Positions 44,184 to 52,978 of a stretch of DNA of 57,206 nt are shown here, in pieces (within the stretch, counting starts at the first letter, position 1; each line of letters starts with the position of its first letter). The stretch is taken from positions 1-57,206 of the forward strand of contig DASPOR010000079.1 in the NCBI GenBank assembly GCA_035625915.1, read 5' to 3'. The translations under genes were made by a program, and so were the position numbers. A model generated the notes under the pieces. It was given only the letters and a program-made list of their open reading frames with translations, ran no database searches and had not been told where the DNA came from. The DNA is from Alphaproteobacteria bacterium. Lineage in GTDB: Bacteria > Pseudomonadota > Alphaproteobacteria > JACZXZ01.

Positions 44184-45005
44184 ATGCTTTCGTTCAAGCA
44201 AAAGACCTGTGTCGTCACGGGGGCGGGTAAAGGGATCGGCCGAGCAATCTGCCTCGCTTACGCAAGGCAAGGGGCGAACGTGGTGGGAGGAGCGCGCAGC
44301 AGTGCCGACTTGTCGTCCCTCGCCAAGGAAGTAGAGTCGCTTGGCGCCAAGGTCGTGGTCCAGCAAACCGATGTGACCGACATCGGACAGGTCGAGCGGC
44401 TGGGAAAGATCGCCGTCGAGCGCTTCGGCGGCATTGACGTCTGGGTCAATAATGCCGGCGGGTTCACGCCGAGTGCTGGCGATATGACCGATATGATCGA
44501 TATGAAGGAAGCCACGCTCGACGCGATGCTGCGGCTTAACGTCACCGCTCAGGTCTTGGGCGCCCAGGTGGGCGCACGCGCCATGCGGGCAAGCGGGCGC
44601 GGCGGTTGTATCCTTTTCCTGAGCTCGATCGACAGCTTTTATGCAGCCCCCGGCGGAGAAGGCATCTATGCCGCTTGCAAGGCGGCCATCAACAGCCTGA
44701 CCGAGACCATGGCCGTGGAACTCGGCCAATTCCGCATCCGCGTCAATGCGATTGCGCCGGCGGTCATCGTGACGCCGCTCACCATGCCATGGTTCCCGAC
44801 CGAGGAGATGCAGCGCCAGCGCAGCAGCTTTTACCCGATGGGCCGCCTCGGCAAGCCCGAGGACATCGCATCGGCCGCCCTCTACTTGTCCTCGGACGAA
44901 GCGGGATGGGTATCGGGTGCCGTGCTGCTCGTCTCGGGTGGGGCCGTCTACACAAGCGATCCCTACCGATACCTCATGAAGCTGCACGGCCATCCGGTGC
45001 CGTAG
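44184..45005 (+). CDS. Short-chain dehydrogenase/reductase
   Basis: The 273-residue protein is a complete classical SDR: CVVTGAGKGIGRAICLAY, NNAGGFTP, catalytic Ser in LSSIDSFY, YAACK, and the C-terminal WVSGAVLLVSGGA. It should be an active NAD(P)-dependent oxidoreductase. GAAGGGGG precedes the ATG at 44184. It is convergent with the paaY-like gene and next to the paa island; a role in that pathway is possible but not shown. Substrate unknown. Confidence 0.88.
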   Translation: MLSFKQKTCVVTGAGKGIGRAICLAYARQGANVVGGARSSADLSSLAKEVESLGAKVVVQQTDVTDIGQVERLGKIAVERFGGIDVWVNNAGGFTPSAGDMTDMIDMKEATLDAMLRLNVTAQVLGAQVGARAMRASGRGGCILFLSSIDSFYAAPGGEGIYAACKAAINSLTETMAVELGQFRIRVNAIAPAVIVTPLTMPWFPTEEMQRQRSSFYPMGRLGKPEDIASAALYLSSDEAGWVSGAVLLVSGGAVYTSDPYRYLMKLHGHPVP

Positions 45006-45048
45006 CCCGATAACCGCTGTAACGGCATCGAAGAGGCTACAATTACGG

Positions 45049-45663
45049 CTATCCCTGTCTGGCGCGGTAGAGCGGTACGAGGTCTGTTTCGCCCTTGGTG
45101 CGTTGGGCGAGGCGAACGTCATCGAGGGTCGCAAGCGCTTCCGTCGCGGTCATGGTTCGCAGGCTCCGGACGGCAAGCTCCTGGTATTCGCGAGTACCTT
45201 GAATCTTCCACGCCTTTTCCTTTTCGGTGAGCGGGCGAAGGACCCTCGCCGGTATGCCGGCGACGAGCGTTGCCGGCGGAACCTCGAACCCGGCCTTCAC
45301 GAAACTCAACGCTGCGACGATTGCGTCCTCACCAACCTTTGCGCCATCCATGATAACCGCACTCATGCCGACGAGCGCGTTGCGCCCGATCCGGCAGCCG
45401 TGGATTACCGCACCGTGGCCGATGTGCCCATCTTCCCCGATCTCGGTTTCGGTGCCCGGAAATCCATGCACGATGCAATTGTCCTGAAGGTTGCTGCCGC
45501 GCCGCATGAGGAGCCGGCCGAAATCGCCCCTGAGGCTCGCACCCGGCCCCACATAGCAGCCAGCCTCGACGAACACGTCGCCGATGAGCGACGCGGTTGG
45601 ATGCACATAGGCTTCCGGGTGGACATAAGGCGTCACACCGTCGATCGCAAAGACGCGGACCAT
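45049..45663 (-). CDS. paaY: PaaY-like gamma-carbonic-anhydrase-fold protein
   Basis: PaaY is a left-handed beta-helix hexapeptide-repeat protein with thioesterase activity against dead-end CoA esters in phenylacetate breakdown. The 204-residue protein has DFGRLLMRRGSNLQDNCIVH and the zinc-ligand region HGFPGTETEIGEDGHIGHG with AVIHGCRIG, GMSAVIMDGAKVGEDAIVAA, and ends in a C-terminal helix. The ATG is at 45663. Downstream partners paaG, paaI and paaK lie on the opposite strand. Distinguishing it from other gamma-carbonic-anhydrase-like CaiE proteins rests on length and context. Confidence 0.8.
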   Translation of the reverse strand: MVRVFAIDGVTPYVHPEAYVHPTASLIGDVFVEAGCYVGPGASLRGDFGRLLMRRGSNLQDNCIVHGFPGTETEIGEDGHIGHGAVIHGCRIGRNALVGMSAVIMDGAKVGEDAIVAALSFVKAGFEVPPATLVAGIPARVLRPLTEKEKAWKIQGTREYQELAVRSLRTMTATEALATLDDVRLAQRTKGETDLVPLYRARQG

Positions 45664-45696
45664 CTCCGTATTCCCTCGTTTTGGATGAAAGTCGCA

Positions 45697-46146
45697 CTAT
45701 AGCAGGTTCACCCACTCCCGCGCCCAGTCGAGCGCTTCCTCGTCCGGGAGGGGTTGCGTACAGGCGTCGATCTCAAGCCGTTCCCCCAAACGTTGCGCAC
45801 CTAGGCCGGCGAAGAGCGCATCCATCTTCTTACCACCCCGGCAAAATGTCTCGCGATAGGTTTGGTCGCCAAGTGCTATCACGCCATAGCGAATATGAGC
45901 GAGCGCAGGCTTCTCCGTTCCGAGCGAGTCATGGAGCGGTCGGATATTCTCCGGTAGCTCGCCCTCGCCATGGGTCGAGCAGCAAACAAGCACCACCGAA
46001 CGTTCGGCGAGCCTTGCGTCTCGAGCGTCCCCGCGACTCATGACTTCGATGTTGTGGCCATCCTTGCCGAGCTCGTCCTGCAAAAGATCGGCGACCATCT
46101 GGGCATTCCCGGATTCCGTGCCGACGAGAATGAGGATATCCGCCAT
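45697..46146 (-). CDS. Flavodoxin-like (MioC-type) protein
   Basis: The 149-residue protein has the flavodoxin FMN-phosphate loop LVGTESGNAQMVADLL, STHGEGELPENI and IRYGVIALGDQTYRETFC. It should carry electrons in the cytosol. It is closest to the MioC/short flavodoxin type. The start is the ATG at 46146; no clear ribosome-binding site. It lies upstream of the paaY-like gene on the same strand (33 bases apart) and divergent from the PaaA/PaaC-like gene, which makes it a possible electron donor to the island; that is inference. Confidence 0.85.
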   Translation of the reverse strand: MADILILVGTESGNAQMVADLLQDELGKDGHNIEVMSRGDARDARLAERSVVLVCCSTHGEGELPENIRPLHDSLGTEKPALAHIRYGVIALGDQTYRETFCRGGKKMDALFAGLGAQRLGERLEIDACTQPLPDEEALDWAREWVNLL

Positions 46147-46203
46147 GGAGCGATGCCAGACCAGTTTCCATCCCGACGGGCCAGCGGTACCGGCCGCGAT
46201 CGA

Positions 46204-46246
46204 TCGCTTTCCTTGGCCGGTATTCGAAGCCGGCCAAGGAAAGCGA
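46204..46246. repeat. Perfect 17-bp inverted repeat in a divergent intergenic region
   Basis: Arms TCGCTTTCCTTGGCCGG (46204-46220) and CCGGCCAAGGAAAGCGA (46230-46246) are perfect complements around the nine-base loop TATTCGAAG. It lies in the 269-base region between the flavodoxin and the PaaA/PaaC-like gene, which are divergent, so it is not a normal terminator; neither side has a T run. It could be a cruciform operator, a leader structure or a palindromic mobile unit. Confidence 0.75.
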
Positions 46247-46415
46247 CTTCGATGCCGCGCCTGCAATTTCCCACCGCGCAATGTATCATCTTCCCGCGGA
46301 TCCGACTTACATGCATGCGGGAAGGAGGGTCAAGGACGCATCCGGCGAACCTGTTCAACGCCAAGGTCATGCAGGATAGAGTGGGTCCGCGGCCGAGGCC
46401 TCAAGGAGGGCGCGC

Positions 46416-47189
46416 ATGGCAATGGATGACACAGCAATCGTCGCCCGCATTGCAGAGGGGGGGAAGCTCGGCGGTGCCGACGAGCTGTCGGCCGGCTACC
46501 GCGCCGAACTCATGCGTCTCATGGTGGTCTTTGTCGACTCCGAATTGGCGGGTGCGGCGGGGTTCGCCGATCTGATCAATGTAGCGCCCGGCCTCAAGGA
46601 ACGAAGCATCGCCGCACGCATCGTCGCGGAGAAATTCGCCCACGCCGAGCTGGTCCTCGATCTCCTGCTGCGCTTTGGCGTCAATCCGAGCCTCTATGTC
46701 CGGTCCCACCCCTGGTCGGCGCGGTTGGCTCGCACGCTCGATCTCGAAAACCGGCGCATTGCCGGTGACAAACGCCTGAATGTCTTCCATTACCCCATCG
46801 AAGGGTGGATCGACTCCGTTGCGATGAACATGCTGATGGGGACCGCGAGCGCCATTCAACTCGGCGACCTGCGCGACTGTTCCTACGCTCCTCTCGCGGA
46901 CGCGATGGCAACGATCGTACCGCGCGAGACGGCGCACGCGAAGCTTGGCGAGTCCGGCCTGGCGAAGGCGATCGCGGAGGGCGACACGTCCCTTTCGGCG
47001 CAAGCCTCGGTAAATTATTGGTACCCGCGTGTCGTGGCCACCTTCGGTCGCCTCGACAGCGAGCGTTTCGAGCTTTACCGCAGATACGGACTGAGGCGGC
47101 ATTCGAACGTCGAGCTGCTTGGTCGCTGGGAAAGCGAGATTGCCAGTCGCCTGGAGCGCCTCGGGCTCGAAGCGGCGGCGACGCGCTGA
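46416..47189 (+). CDS. Orphan PaaA/PaaC-fold (phenylacetate catabolic) protein
   Basis: The 257-residue protein belongs to the ferritin-like PaaA/PaaC family (PF05138), which forms the diiron oxygenase of phenylacetyl-CoA. Helix pieces are VVFVDSELAGAAG (Glu43), ARIVAEKFAHAELV, TASAIQLGDLRDCSYAPL and IVPRETAHAKLGE (Glu171, His174). In PaaA the first motif is DEAGH; here it reads EKFAH, with Lys73 at the Glu position and Glu72 one residue away. The paaB, paaD and paaE partners are not beside it. AAGGAGGG precedes the ATG. It heads the plus-strand unit with paaG, paaI, thiolase and paaK. Role uncertain. Confidence 0.72.
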   Translation: MAMDDTAIVARIAEGGKLGGADELSAGYRAELMRLMVVFVDSELAGAAGFADLINVAPGLKERSIAARIVAEKFAHAELVLDLLLRFGVNPSLYVRSHPWSARLARTLDLENRRIAGDKRLNVFHYPIEGWIDSVAMNMLMGTASAIQLGDLRDCSYAPLADAMATIVPRETAHAKLGESGLAKAIAEGDTSLSAQASVNYWYPRVVATFGRLDSERFELYRRYGLRRHSNVELLGRWESEIASRLERLGLEAAATR

Positions 47190-47228
47190 CAGGTTTTGCC
47201 AAAAAGGCTCGTGGGAGGAGCGAACGGA

Positions 47229-48020
47229 ATGGCATACAACACGATCCTCTACGAGGTAGGCGAAGGATATGCGGCGATCACGCTTAATCGGCCCGAAAAG
47301 CTCAACGCAATCACAGCCGAACTTCACGGCGAGTTTCGCGAGGCGCTTGCGCACGTCGCCGAGGACGCGAAGATTCGCGCTCTTCTTCTGACCGGGGCCG
47401 GCCGCGGCTTCTGTGCTGGCCAGGACCTGAACGATCGCGCGACCGCACCTGGGGATGCCCCGCACGACCTCGGCCAAACCCTCGATACGCTTTACAATCC
47501 CCTGATCCGCGGCTTGCGGGCACTTCCGAAGCCGGTGATCTCAGCCGTCAACGGTGTTGCCGCGGGGGCTGGAGCCAATCTCGCGCTCGCTTGCGACATC
47601 GTGCTCGCCGCTCGCTCGGCGCGTTTCATTCAGGCATTTTGCCGCCTCGGCCTCGTGCCCGATTCGGGCGGAACTTATTTCCTCCCGCGCCTTGCAGGCC
47701 AGGCGCGCGCGATGGGCCTCGCCCTCCTTGGCGAACCCCTCCTGGCCGAACGGGCGGAGGAAATTGGACTGATTTGGCGGTGCGTCGACGACGACAAGCT
47801 TGCTGAAGAAGCGCGAAAGCTCGCACGACATCTTGCAACGCAACCGACCATGGGCCTTGCCCTTACGAAGCAGGCGATCAATGCATCCTGGGCCAACAAT
47901 CTCGACCGTCAGCTCGATCTGGAGCGCGATCTGCAACGGGTCGCGGGACGGACGGAGGACTACCGGGAGGGCGTCAAAGCCTTTCTCGAGAAGCGTCAGC
48001 CGAACTTCAAGGGACGATGA
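47229..48020 (+). CDS. paaG: PaaG-like ring 1,2-epoxyphenylacetyl-CoA isomerase
   Basis: PaaG isomerises epoxyphenylacetyl-CoA to oxepin-CoA and later enoyl-CoA intermediates. The 263-residue crotonase has GAGRGFCAGQDLNDR, GAGANLALACDIVLA (Asn replacing the hydratase Glu, as in PaaG) and FCRLGLVPDSGGTYFLPRL, with the PaaG aspartate in VPDSGG. Its best start is the ATG at 47229 behind GGGAGGAG. It is 39 bases after the orphan gene and overlaps paaI by four bases. The match to PaaG is close. Confidence 0.88.
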   Translation: MAYNTILYEVGEGYAAITLNRPEKLNAITAELHGEFREALAHVAEDAKIRALLLTGAGRGFCAGQDLNDRATAPGDAPHDLGQTLDTLYNPLIRGLRALPKPVISAVNGVAAGAGANLALACDIVLAARSARFIQAFCRLGLVPDSGGTYFLPRLAGQARAMGLALLGEPLLAERAEEIGLIWRCVDDDKLAEEARKLARHLATQPTMGLALTKQAINASWANNLDRQLDLERDLQRVAGRTEDYREGVKAFLEKRQPNFKGR

Positions 48021-48493
48021 TGGCCAGGTCCCGAGCGGACGATAAGGCGGTTCGCGTTGCCGAAGACGCGGGCCGCACCATGTACGAGCGCGATCGTGCG
48101 GCGCGAGCACTTGGTATAGCGCTTCTCGACGTGAGTCCAGGTTTCGCCCGCATGTCAATGACGGTGCGGCCGGACATGGTGAACGGCCACGCAACCTGTC
48201 ATGGCGGACTCGTATTCACACTCGCCGATACGGCGTTCGCCTATTCCTGCAATTCCCACAACAAGAATGCCGTCGCACAACATTGCGCGATCACCTTCGT
48301 TCAACCCGCCCATGCGGGCGATCTTCTGACCGCGGAAGCGGTCGAGCAATCGCTTTCCGGCCGAAGCGGCGTCTACGATATCAAAGTGACCAACCAGAAA
48401 GGCGAGACGGTGGCACTTTTCCGGGGCAATTCGCGGGTCATCAAGGGTGAGGTCGTCGCGGGAAATCAACCATCGCCGGAGGAGCCATCATGA
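48017..48493 (+). CDS. paaI: Hydroxyphenylacetyl-CoA thioesterase PaaI
   Basis: PaaI is a hotdog-fold thioesterase that removes stalled aromatic-CoA esters. The 158-residue protein has GHATCHGGLVFTLADTAFAYSCNS with the catalytic Asp in LADTAFA, and FVQPAHAGDLLTAEA. Its ATG overlaps the paaG stop (ATGATGG), and its own stop overlaps the thiolase start by four bases (ATGA), so the three are translationally coupled. It is complete. Confidence 0.93.
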   Translation: MMARSRADDKAVRVAEDAGRTMYERDRAARALGIALLDVSPGFARMSMTVRPDMVNGHATCHGGLVFTLADTAFAYSCNSHNKNAVAQHCAITFVQPAHAGDLLTAEAVEQSLSGRSGVYDIKVTNQKGETVALFRGNSRVIKGEVVAGNQPSPEEPS

Positions 48494-49695
48494 GCGAAGC
48501 CTATATCTGCGATGCCGTTCGTACTCCGATCGGCCGCTACGCCGGCGCCATTTCGAGCGTGCGAGCCGACGACCTGGCTGCAATCCCGATCAAGGCCCTT
48601 ATGTCGCGCAATTCGAGCGTGGATTGGTCGAAGGTCGATGACGTCATCTTTGGCTGCGCCAACCAAGCGGGCGAGGATAACCGCAACGTCGCACGAATGG
48701 CTGCACTGCTCGCGGGCCTGCCGACGGAAGTGTCGGGTGTAACGGTCAATCGGCTTTGCGGCTCCGGCATGGAGGCGGTCGCGCAATGCGCGCGCGCGAT
48801 CAAGACGGGCGAGGCCGAGGTGATGATCGCAGGCGGGGTCGAAAGCATGAGCCGAGCACCTTTTGCGATGTCGAAGGCCGAATCCGCCTTTGCCCGCACG
48901 GCCGAAATCTACGACACGACGATCGGTTGGCGCTTCGTCAACCCGCTTATGAAGTCGCAATACGGTATCGATTCCATGCCCGAGACCGGCGAGAACGTGG
49001 CTGAGGAATTCCAGGTGACGCGGCAGGATCAGGACGCCTTCGCGTTCCGAAGCCAAGAGCGCGCCGGGCGCGGGATCAAAGCCGGTGTTTTCAAGACGGA
49101 GATCGTCCACGTACCGATCTCCCAGCGCAAAGGCGAGACGAAATTCGTCACGGAGGACGAGCACCCTCGCCCCGATACGACGATGGAGGCGCTGGCGAAA
49201 TTACCGACGCCGTTTCGAAAGAACGGGACGGTAACCGCCGGCAATGCGTCGGGTGTGAACGATGGCTCGGCGGCCCTTTTGATCGCGTCGGAGCGGGCGG
49301 TAAAACGCTATGGGCTTTCGCCAAAGGCGCGCGTGATCGGTGCTGCGACGGCGGGCGTTCCCCCGCGAATCATGGGAATCGGGCCGGCCCCCGCGGTGCG
49401 CAAGCTGCTCGAGCGGCTCGCCCTCAAGATCGGTCAGATCGACGTGATCGAGCTCAATGAAGCCTTCGCAGCACAGGCCCTCGCCGTCACGCGGCAGCTT
49501 GGGTTGCCCGACGACGCGGAGCATGTCAACCCGAATGGCGGCGCCATTGCGCTCGGCCACCCGCTCGGGGCGAGCGGAGCGCGGCTCGTAGCGACGGCTG
49601 CATACGAGCTTGGTCGACGAAGTGGACGCTATGCGCTCACGACCATGTGCATCGGCGTGGGCCAGGGAATTGCGATGGCGATCGAGCGTGCGTGA
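48490..49695 (+). CDS. 3-oxoadipyl-CoA/3-oxo-5,6-dehydrosuberyl-CoA thiolase
   Basis: This 401-residue thiolase cleaves a beta-ketoacyl-CoA with CoA; in the PaaJ/PcaF role it yields succinyl-CoA or 2,3-dehydroadipyl-CoA plus acetyl-CoA. It starts [19 protein letters not shown] (the PaaJ/PcaF-type start) and has the nucleophile cysteine in [31 protein letters not shown] and the second cysteine in [20 protein letters not shown] precedes the ATG. It is coupled to paaI. PaaJ versus PcaF cannot be separated by sequence alone; context favours PaaJ. Confidence 0.93.
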   Translation: MSEAYICDAVRTPIGRYAGAISSVRADDLAAIPIKALMSRNSSVDWSKVDDVIFGCANQAGEDNRNVARMAALLAGLPTEVSGVTVNRLCGSGMEAVAQCARAIKTGEAEVMIAGGVESMSRAPFAMSKAESAFARTAEIYDTTIGWRFVNPLMKSQYGIDSMPETGENVAEEFQVTRQDQDAFAFRSQERAGRGIKAGVFKTEIVHVPISQRKGETKFVTEDEHPRPDTTMEALAKLPTPFRKNGTVTAGNASGVNDGSAALLIASERAVKRYGLSPKARVIGAATAGVPPRIMGIGPAPAVRKLLERLALKIGQIDVIELNEAFAAQALAVTRQLGLPDDAEHVNPNGGAIALGHPLGASGARLVATAAYELGRRSGRYALTTMCIGVGQGIAMAIERA

Positions 49696-49737
49696 CGCAG
49701 CTGCGATACATGGCCAAATTCGCCGAGGGCTGATGCG

Positions 49738-51045
49738 ATGAAATCAGTGCCGACGTACAAGGGCGGCCTCGATCCGATCGAGACCGCAAGCCGGGACGAA
49801 ATCGCGGCACTCCAGATAAAGCGCCTCAAGAAGACGCTCAAGCATGCCTATGCGAACGTGCCCCACTACCGCAAGAAGTTCGACGACGCCGGGGTGCATC
49901 CCCGCGATTTCAGGCAAATCGAAGACCTCGCCAAGTTACCGTTTACGACCAAGGAAGATTTGCGCCAGAACTACCCCTTCGGAATGTTCGCCGTGCCGCG
50001 GGACAAAGTCGTGCGAATCCATGCCTCGAGCGGCACCACCGGCAAGCCGACCGTGGTCGGCTACACAAAGGGCGATATCGACGCGTGGGCAGCGTTGATG
50101 GCGCGTTCGATCCGTGCTGCGGGCGGTAAACCGGGCGACATCGTGCATGTCGCCTACGGCTATGGCCTTTTTACGGGCGGCCTCGGCGCCCATTACGGCG
50201 CTGAGCGTCTCGGCTGCACGGTCATTCCAATCTCGAGCGGCATGACCGAGAGGCAAGTTCAGCTCATCCGGGATTTCAAGCCCGACATCATCATGGTGAC
50301 CCCGAGCTATATGCTCGCGATCGGGGACGAGTTCGTGCGTCAGGGCTTCGATCCGCGCGAATCGTCGCTGCGGATCGGCATCCACGGTGCTGAACCCTGG
50401 ACCGAGGCGATGCGCAAGGAGATCGAGGCCCATTTCGATATCGACGCGGTCGACATCTACGGTCTGTCGGAGGTCATGGGACCCGGCGTTGCGATCGAAT
50501 GCGTCGAGACCAAGGATGGACCCACGATCTGGGAGGACCATTTTTTCCCCGAAATCATCGATCCCGCCACGACGGAGCCGCTTGCCGACGGCGAGCTGGG
50601 CGAGATGGTCTTCACCACACTCACGAAGCAAGCGTTTCCCGTCATACGGTATCGCACCCGCGATCTTACACGTCTCGCTCCACCTTCGGCGCGGAGCTTT
50701 CGTCGCTTCACGCGGATAATGGGGCGCACCGACGACATGCTGATTATTCGTGGCGTGAATATCTTTCCAACACAGATCGAGGAACTCATTCTCAAGGACG
50801 AACGCCTCTCGCCGCACTATGTGCTCGAGGTGCGACGTGAAGAAAGACTCGACAGCTTGACCGTGGTCGTCGAGGGGGGGATGGGCTTGTCCTCGACGTT
50901 GGCGAATACCGCCGCCCGTTCGCTCGAGCACGCGATCAAGGCCTATGTCGGCGTCAATACCGACGTGAAAGTCGTTCCCGCGAATACGGTCGAGCGCTCG
51001 ATGGGCAAGGCCAAGCGCATCGTCGATTTGCGGCCGCAGCGCTGA
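49738..51045 (+). CDS. paaK: Phenylacetate-CoA ligase
   Basis: PaaK activates phenylacetate to phenylacetyl-CoA with ATP, the entry step. The 435-residue AMP-forming ligase has RIHASSGTTGKPTVVGYTK (the P-loop-like signature), DIYGLSEVMGPGVAIEC, YRTRDLTRL and the C-terminal lysine region NTVERSMGKAKRIVDLR. Length and motifs match PaaK. It is 42 bases after the thiolase. The substrate could be a close aryl-acetate or another aromatic acid. Confidence 0.92.
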   Translation: MKSVPTYKGGLDPIETASRDEIAALQIKRLKKTLKHAYANVPHYRKKFDDAGVHPRDFRQIEDLAKLPFTTKEDLRQNYPFGMFAVPRDKVVRIHASSGTTGKPTVVGYTKGDIDAWAALMARSIRAAGGKPGDIVHVAYGYGLFTGGLGAHYGAERLGCTVIPISSGMTERQVQLIRDFKPDIIMVTPSYMLAIGDEFVRQGFDPRESSLRIGIHGAEPWTEAMRKEIEAHFDIDAVDIYGLSEVMGPGVAIECVETKDGPTIWEDHFFPEIIDPATTEPLADGELGEMVFTTLTKQAFPVIRYRTRDLTRLAPPSARSFRRFTRIMGRTDDMLIIRGVNIFPTQIEELILKDERLSPHYVLEVRREERLDSLTVVVEGGMGLSSTLANTAARSLEHAIKAYVGVNTDVKVVPANTVERSMGKAKRIVDLRPQR

Positions 51046-51077
51046 GCGGGCGGACTTCGATTACGCTTGGAATAGCA

Positions 51078-52724
51078 ATGAGCAGCCACCAATACCGGCA
51101 CTACGGCTATCGTCCGGCCAATGAGATGTCGGGCCGGCTCCACCAAGTCGTTATCGTAGGAGCGGGGCCGGTCGGGCTTGCCGCTGCGATCGACCTTGCT
51201 CAGCACGGCGTGGAATGCGTCGTCATCGACGAGGACGATACCGTCAGCGTCGGCAGCCGCGCCATCTGCTGGGCCAAACGCACGCTTGAGATTTTTGCCC
51301 GTCTCGGCGCGGTGGAAGCGATGATGGCGAAGGGCATCACCTGGAACCGCGGCCGCGTGTTCCACGGCGATCGCGAACTCTACAGCTTCGATCTCCTGCG
51401 GGAGCTCGGTCACAAATACCCGGCCTTTATCAACCTCCAACAATATTATGTCGAGGAGGCGCTCGTCGCGCGCTCCGCCCAGTTGGAAACGATCGACCTT
51501 CGTTGGCGTCACAAGCTCGTGGGCTTGCGAGCGGGAGGGGACGCCGTTTGGCTCGATGTCGAGACGCCGGAGGGTAGCTACGTCTTGACCGCCCAGTTCC
51601 TGATCGCAGCCGATGGCGCGCGGAGTACGACGCGCCACCTCCTCGGACTGGAGTTCGAAGGCCGCGTTTTCGAGGATCGCTTCCTGATCGCCGACGTCAG
51701 GATGAGGGCGGATTTTCCGACCGAGCGTTGGTTCTGGTTCGCACCTCCCTTTCACCCAGGTCCTTCGGCGCTGCTTCACCGCCAGGCCGATGATATCTGG
51801 CGCATCGATCTCCAACTTGGCCCCGACGTCGACCCAGACGAAGAGCGAAAACCCGATCGCGTGATCCCCCGGCTCAAGGCGATGCTCGGGCCGGACCGGC
51901 CATTCGAACTCGAGTGGGTCAGTGTTTACCGATTTCAGTGTCGGATGCTGGATCGTTTTCGCCACGGCCGTGTGATCTTTGTCGGCGATTCGGCGCACCA
52001 GGTCTCGCCTTTCGGCGCTCGCGGCGGCAATTCGGGCATACAGGATGCCGACAATCTCTCATGGAAACTCGCACTCGTCCTTGCCGGCCGAGCACCCGAG
52101 GCCCTCATCGACACTTACGATAGCGAGCGCGTACCTGCTGCACGCGAGAATGTCCGCGTCACCACCGCGACGACGGATTTCATGTCCGCGAAGGGCCCCT
52201 CGGCCGTTGCATTCCGCGACGCCGTGCTCGAGCTTGCCGAGACGACTCCTTGCGCGCGCGCATTCCTGAACAGCGGCCGGCTTTCGCTGCCGGCGATCCT
52301 TCGCAACTCGAGCCTCAACACGCCCGACAGCGACACGTTTTCGGGCCTGCTCGTGCCAGGCGCTCCTGCCTCCGACGCGCCGGTCGAGTGCCGCGGCGCA
52401 CTGGGCTGGCTGCTCGACGAACTCGCCGGCACCTTCACGCTGCTTGTATTCGGAGACGCGATTTCGGCAAAAGCCGCCTGTGAGTCATTGCCCCCTCGCT
52501 CGCCCGCACTCCGTCTCGTCTCGATCGATGCGACGGGCAAGGGATCGCGAGACTTGATCGACGTCAAGGGCATTGCCGCAGAGCGCTACGATGCCGAGGA
52601 GGGTAGCGCCTATTTGCTGCGCCCGGATCAGCATGTCGCCGCACGCTGGCGGAAGATTGAGGGTGGGGCACTCAAGTCTGCTCTTGACCGTGCTGTTGGG
52701 CTCAAGGTTCGAACAGGGGAGTAA
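51078..52724 (+). CDS. FAD-dependent aromatic hydroxylase (MhpA/PHBH-like)
   Basis: This 548-residue flavin monooxygenase has the dinucleotide motif VIVGAGPVGLAAAIDLAQHG, the DG motif in LIAADGARSTTRHLLG, and the GD motif in VIFVGDSAHQVSPFGARGGN, all of the class A aromatic hydroxylases. The final 150 residues (about 395-548) form a thioredoxin-like domain as in MhpA and phenol hydroxylases. It probably hydroxylates a free aromatic acid with NAD(P)H. It sits inside the paa-like unit between paaK (32 bases) and the DUF2783 gene (5 bases). Substrate unknown; not a known member of the phenylacetate pathway. Confidence 0.85.
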   Translation: MSSHQYRHYGYRPANEMSGRLHQVVIVGAGPVGLAAAIDLAQHGVECVVIDEDDTVSVGSRAICWAKRTLEIFARLGAVEAMMAKGITWNRGRVFHGDRELYSFDLLRELGHKYPAFINLQQYYVEEALVARSAQLETIDLRWRHKLVGLRAGGDAVWLDVETPEGSYVLTAQFLIAADGARSTTRHLLGLEFEGRVFEDRFLIADVRMRADFPTERWFWFAPPFHPGPSALLHRQADDIWRIDLQLGPDVDPDEERKPDRVIPRLKAMLGPDRPFELEWVSVYRFQCRMLDRFRHGRVIFVGDSAHQVSPFGARGGNSGIQDADNLSWKLALVLAGRAPEALIDTYDSERVPAARENVRVTTATTDFMSAKGPSAVAFRDAVLELAETTPCARAFLNSGRLSLPAILRNSSLNTPDSDTFSGLLVPGAPASDAPVECRGALGWLLDELAGTFTLLVFGDAISAKAACESLPPRSPALRLVSIDATGKGSRDLIDVKGIAAERYDAEEGSAYLLRPDQHVAARWRKIEGGALKSALDRAVGLKVRTGE

Positions 52725-52729
52725 CTGCC

Positions 52730-52927
52730 ATGTCCGCGGTATTGCGCGAAACCTTGAATGTCGCTTCACCGGACGAGCTTTATGAATTGCTGATAAAGGC
52801 GCATGAGGGCCTTAGCGAGGCAGAGTGCCTCAAGCTCGATGCCAAGCTCATCATCCTCCTCTCGAATCATATCGGGGATATCGACGTCCTTCGCAGTGCG
52901 ATCGCGAAGGCCAAAGAGCGCGAATAG
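52730..52927 (+). CDS. DUF2783 small helical protein
   Basis: The 65-residue protein is mostly alpha-helical with charged residues (DELYELLIKAHEGLSEAECL...LSNHIGDIDVLRSAIAKAKE), fitting DUF2783. GGGGAG lies eight bases before the ATG, and the gene begins five bases after the FAD monooxygenase, so the two are surely co-expressed. A small partner or stabiliser for the hydroxylase is a plausible inference. No enzyme activity expected. Confidence 0.75.
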   Translation: MSAVLRETLNVASPDELYELLIKAHEGLSEAECLKLDAKLIILLSNHIGDIDVLRSAIAKAKERE

Positions 52928-52978
52928 CAACACGGCCCATCTATCCAACGCGCCCGACTGTTCATAAAGTAGAGGCCG

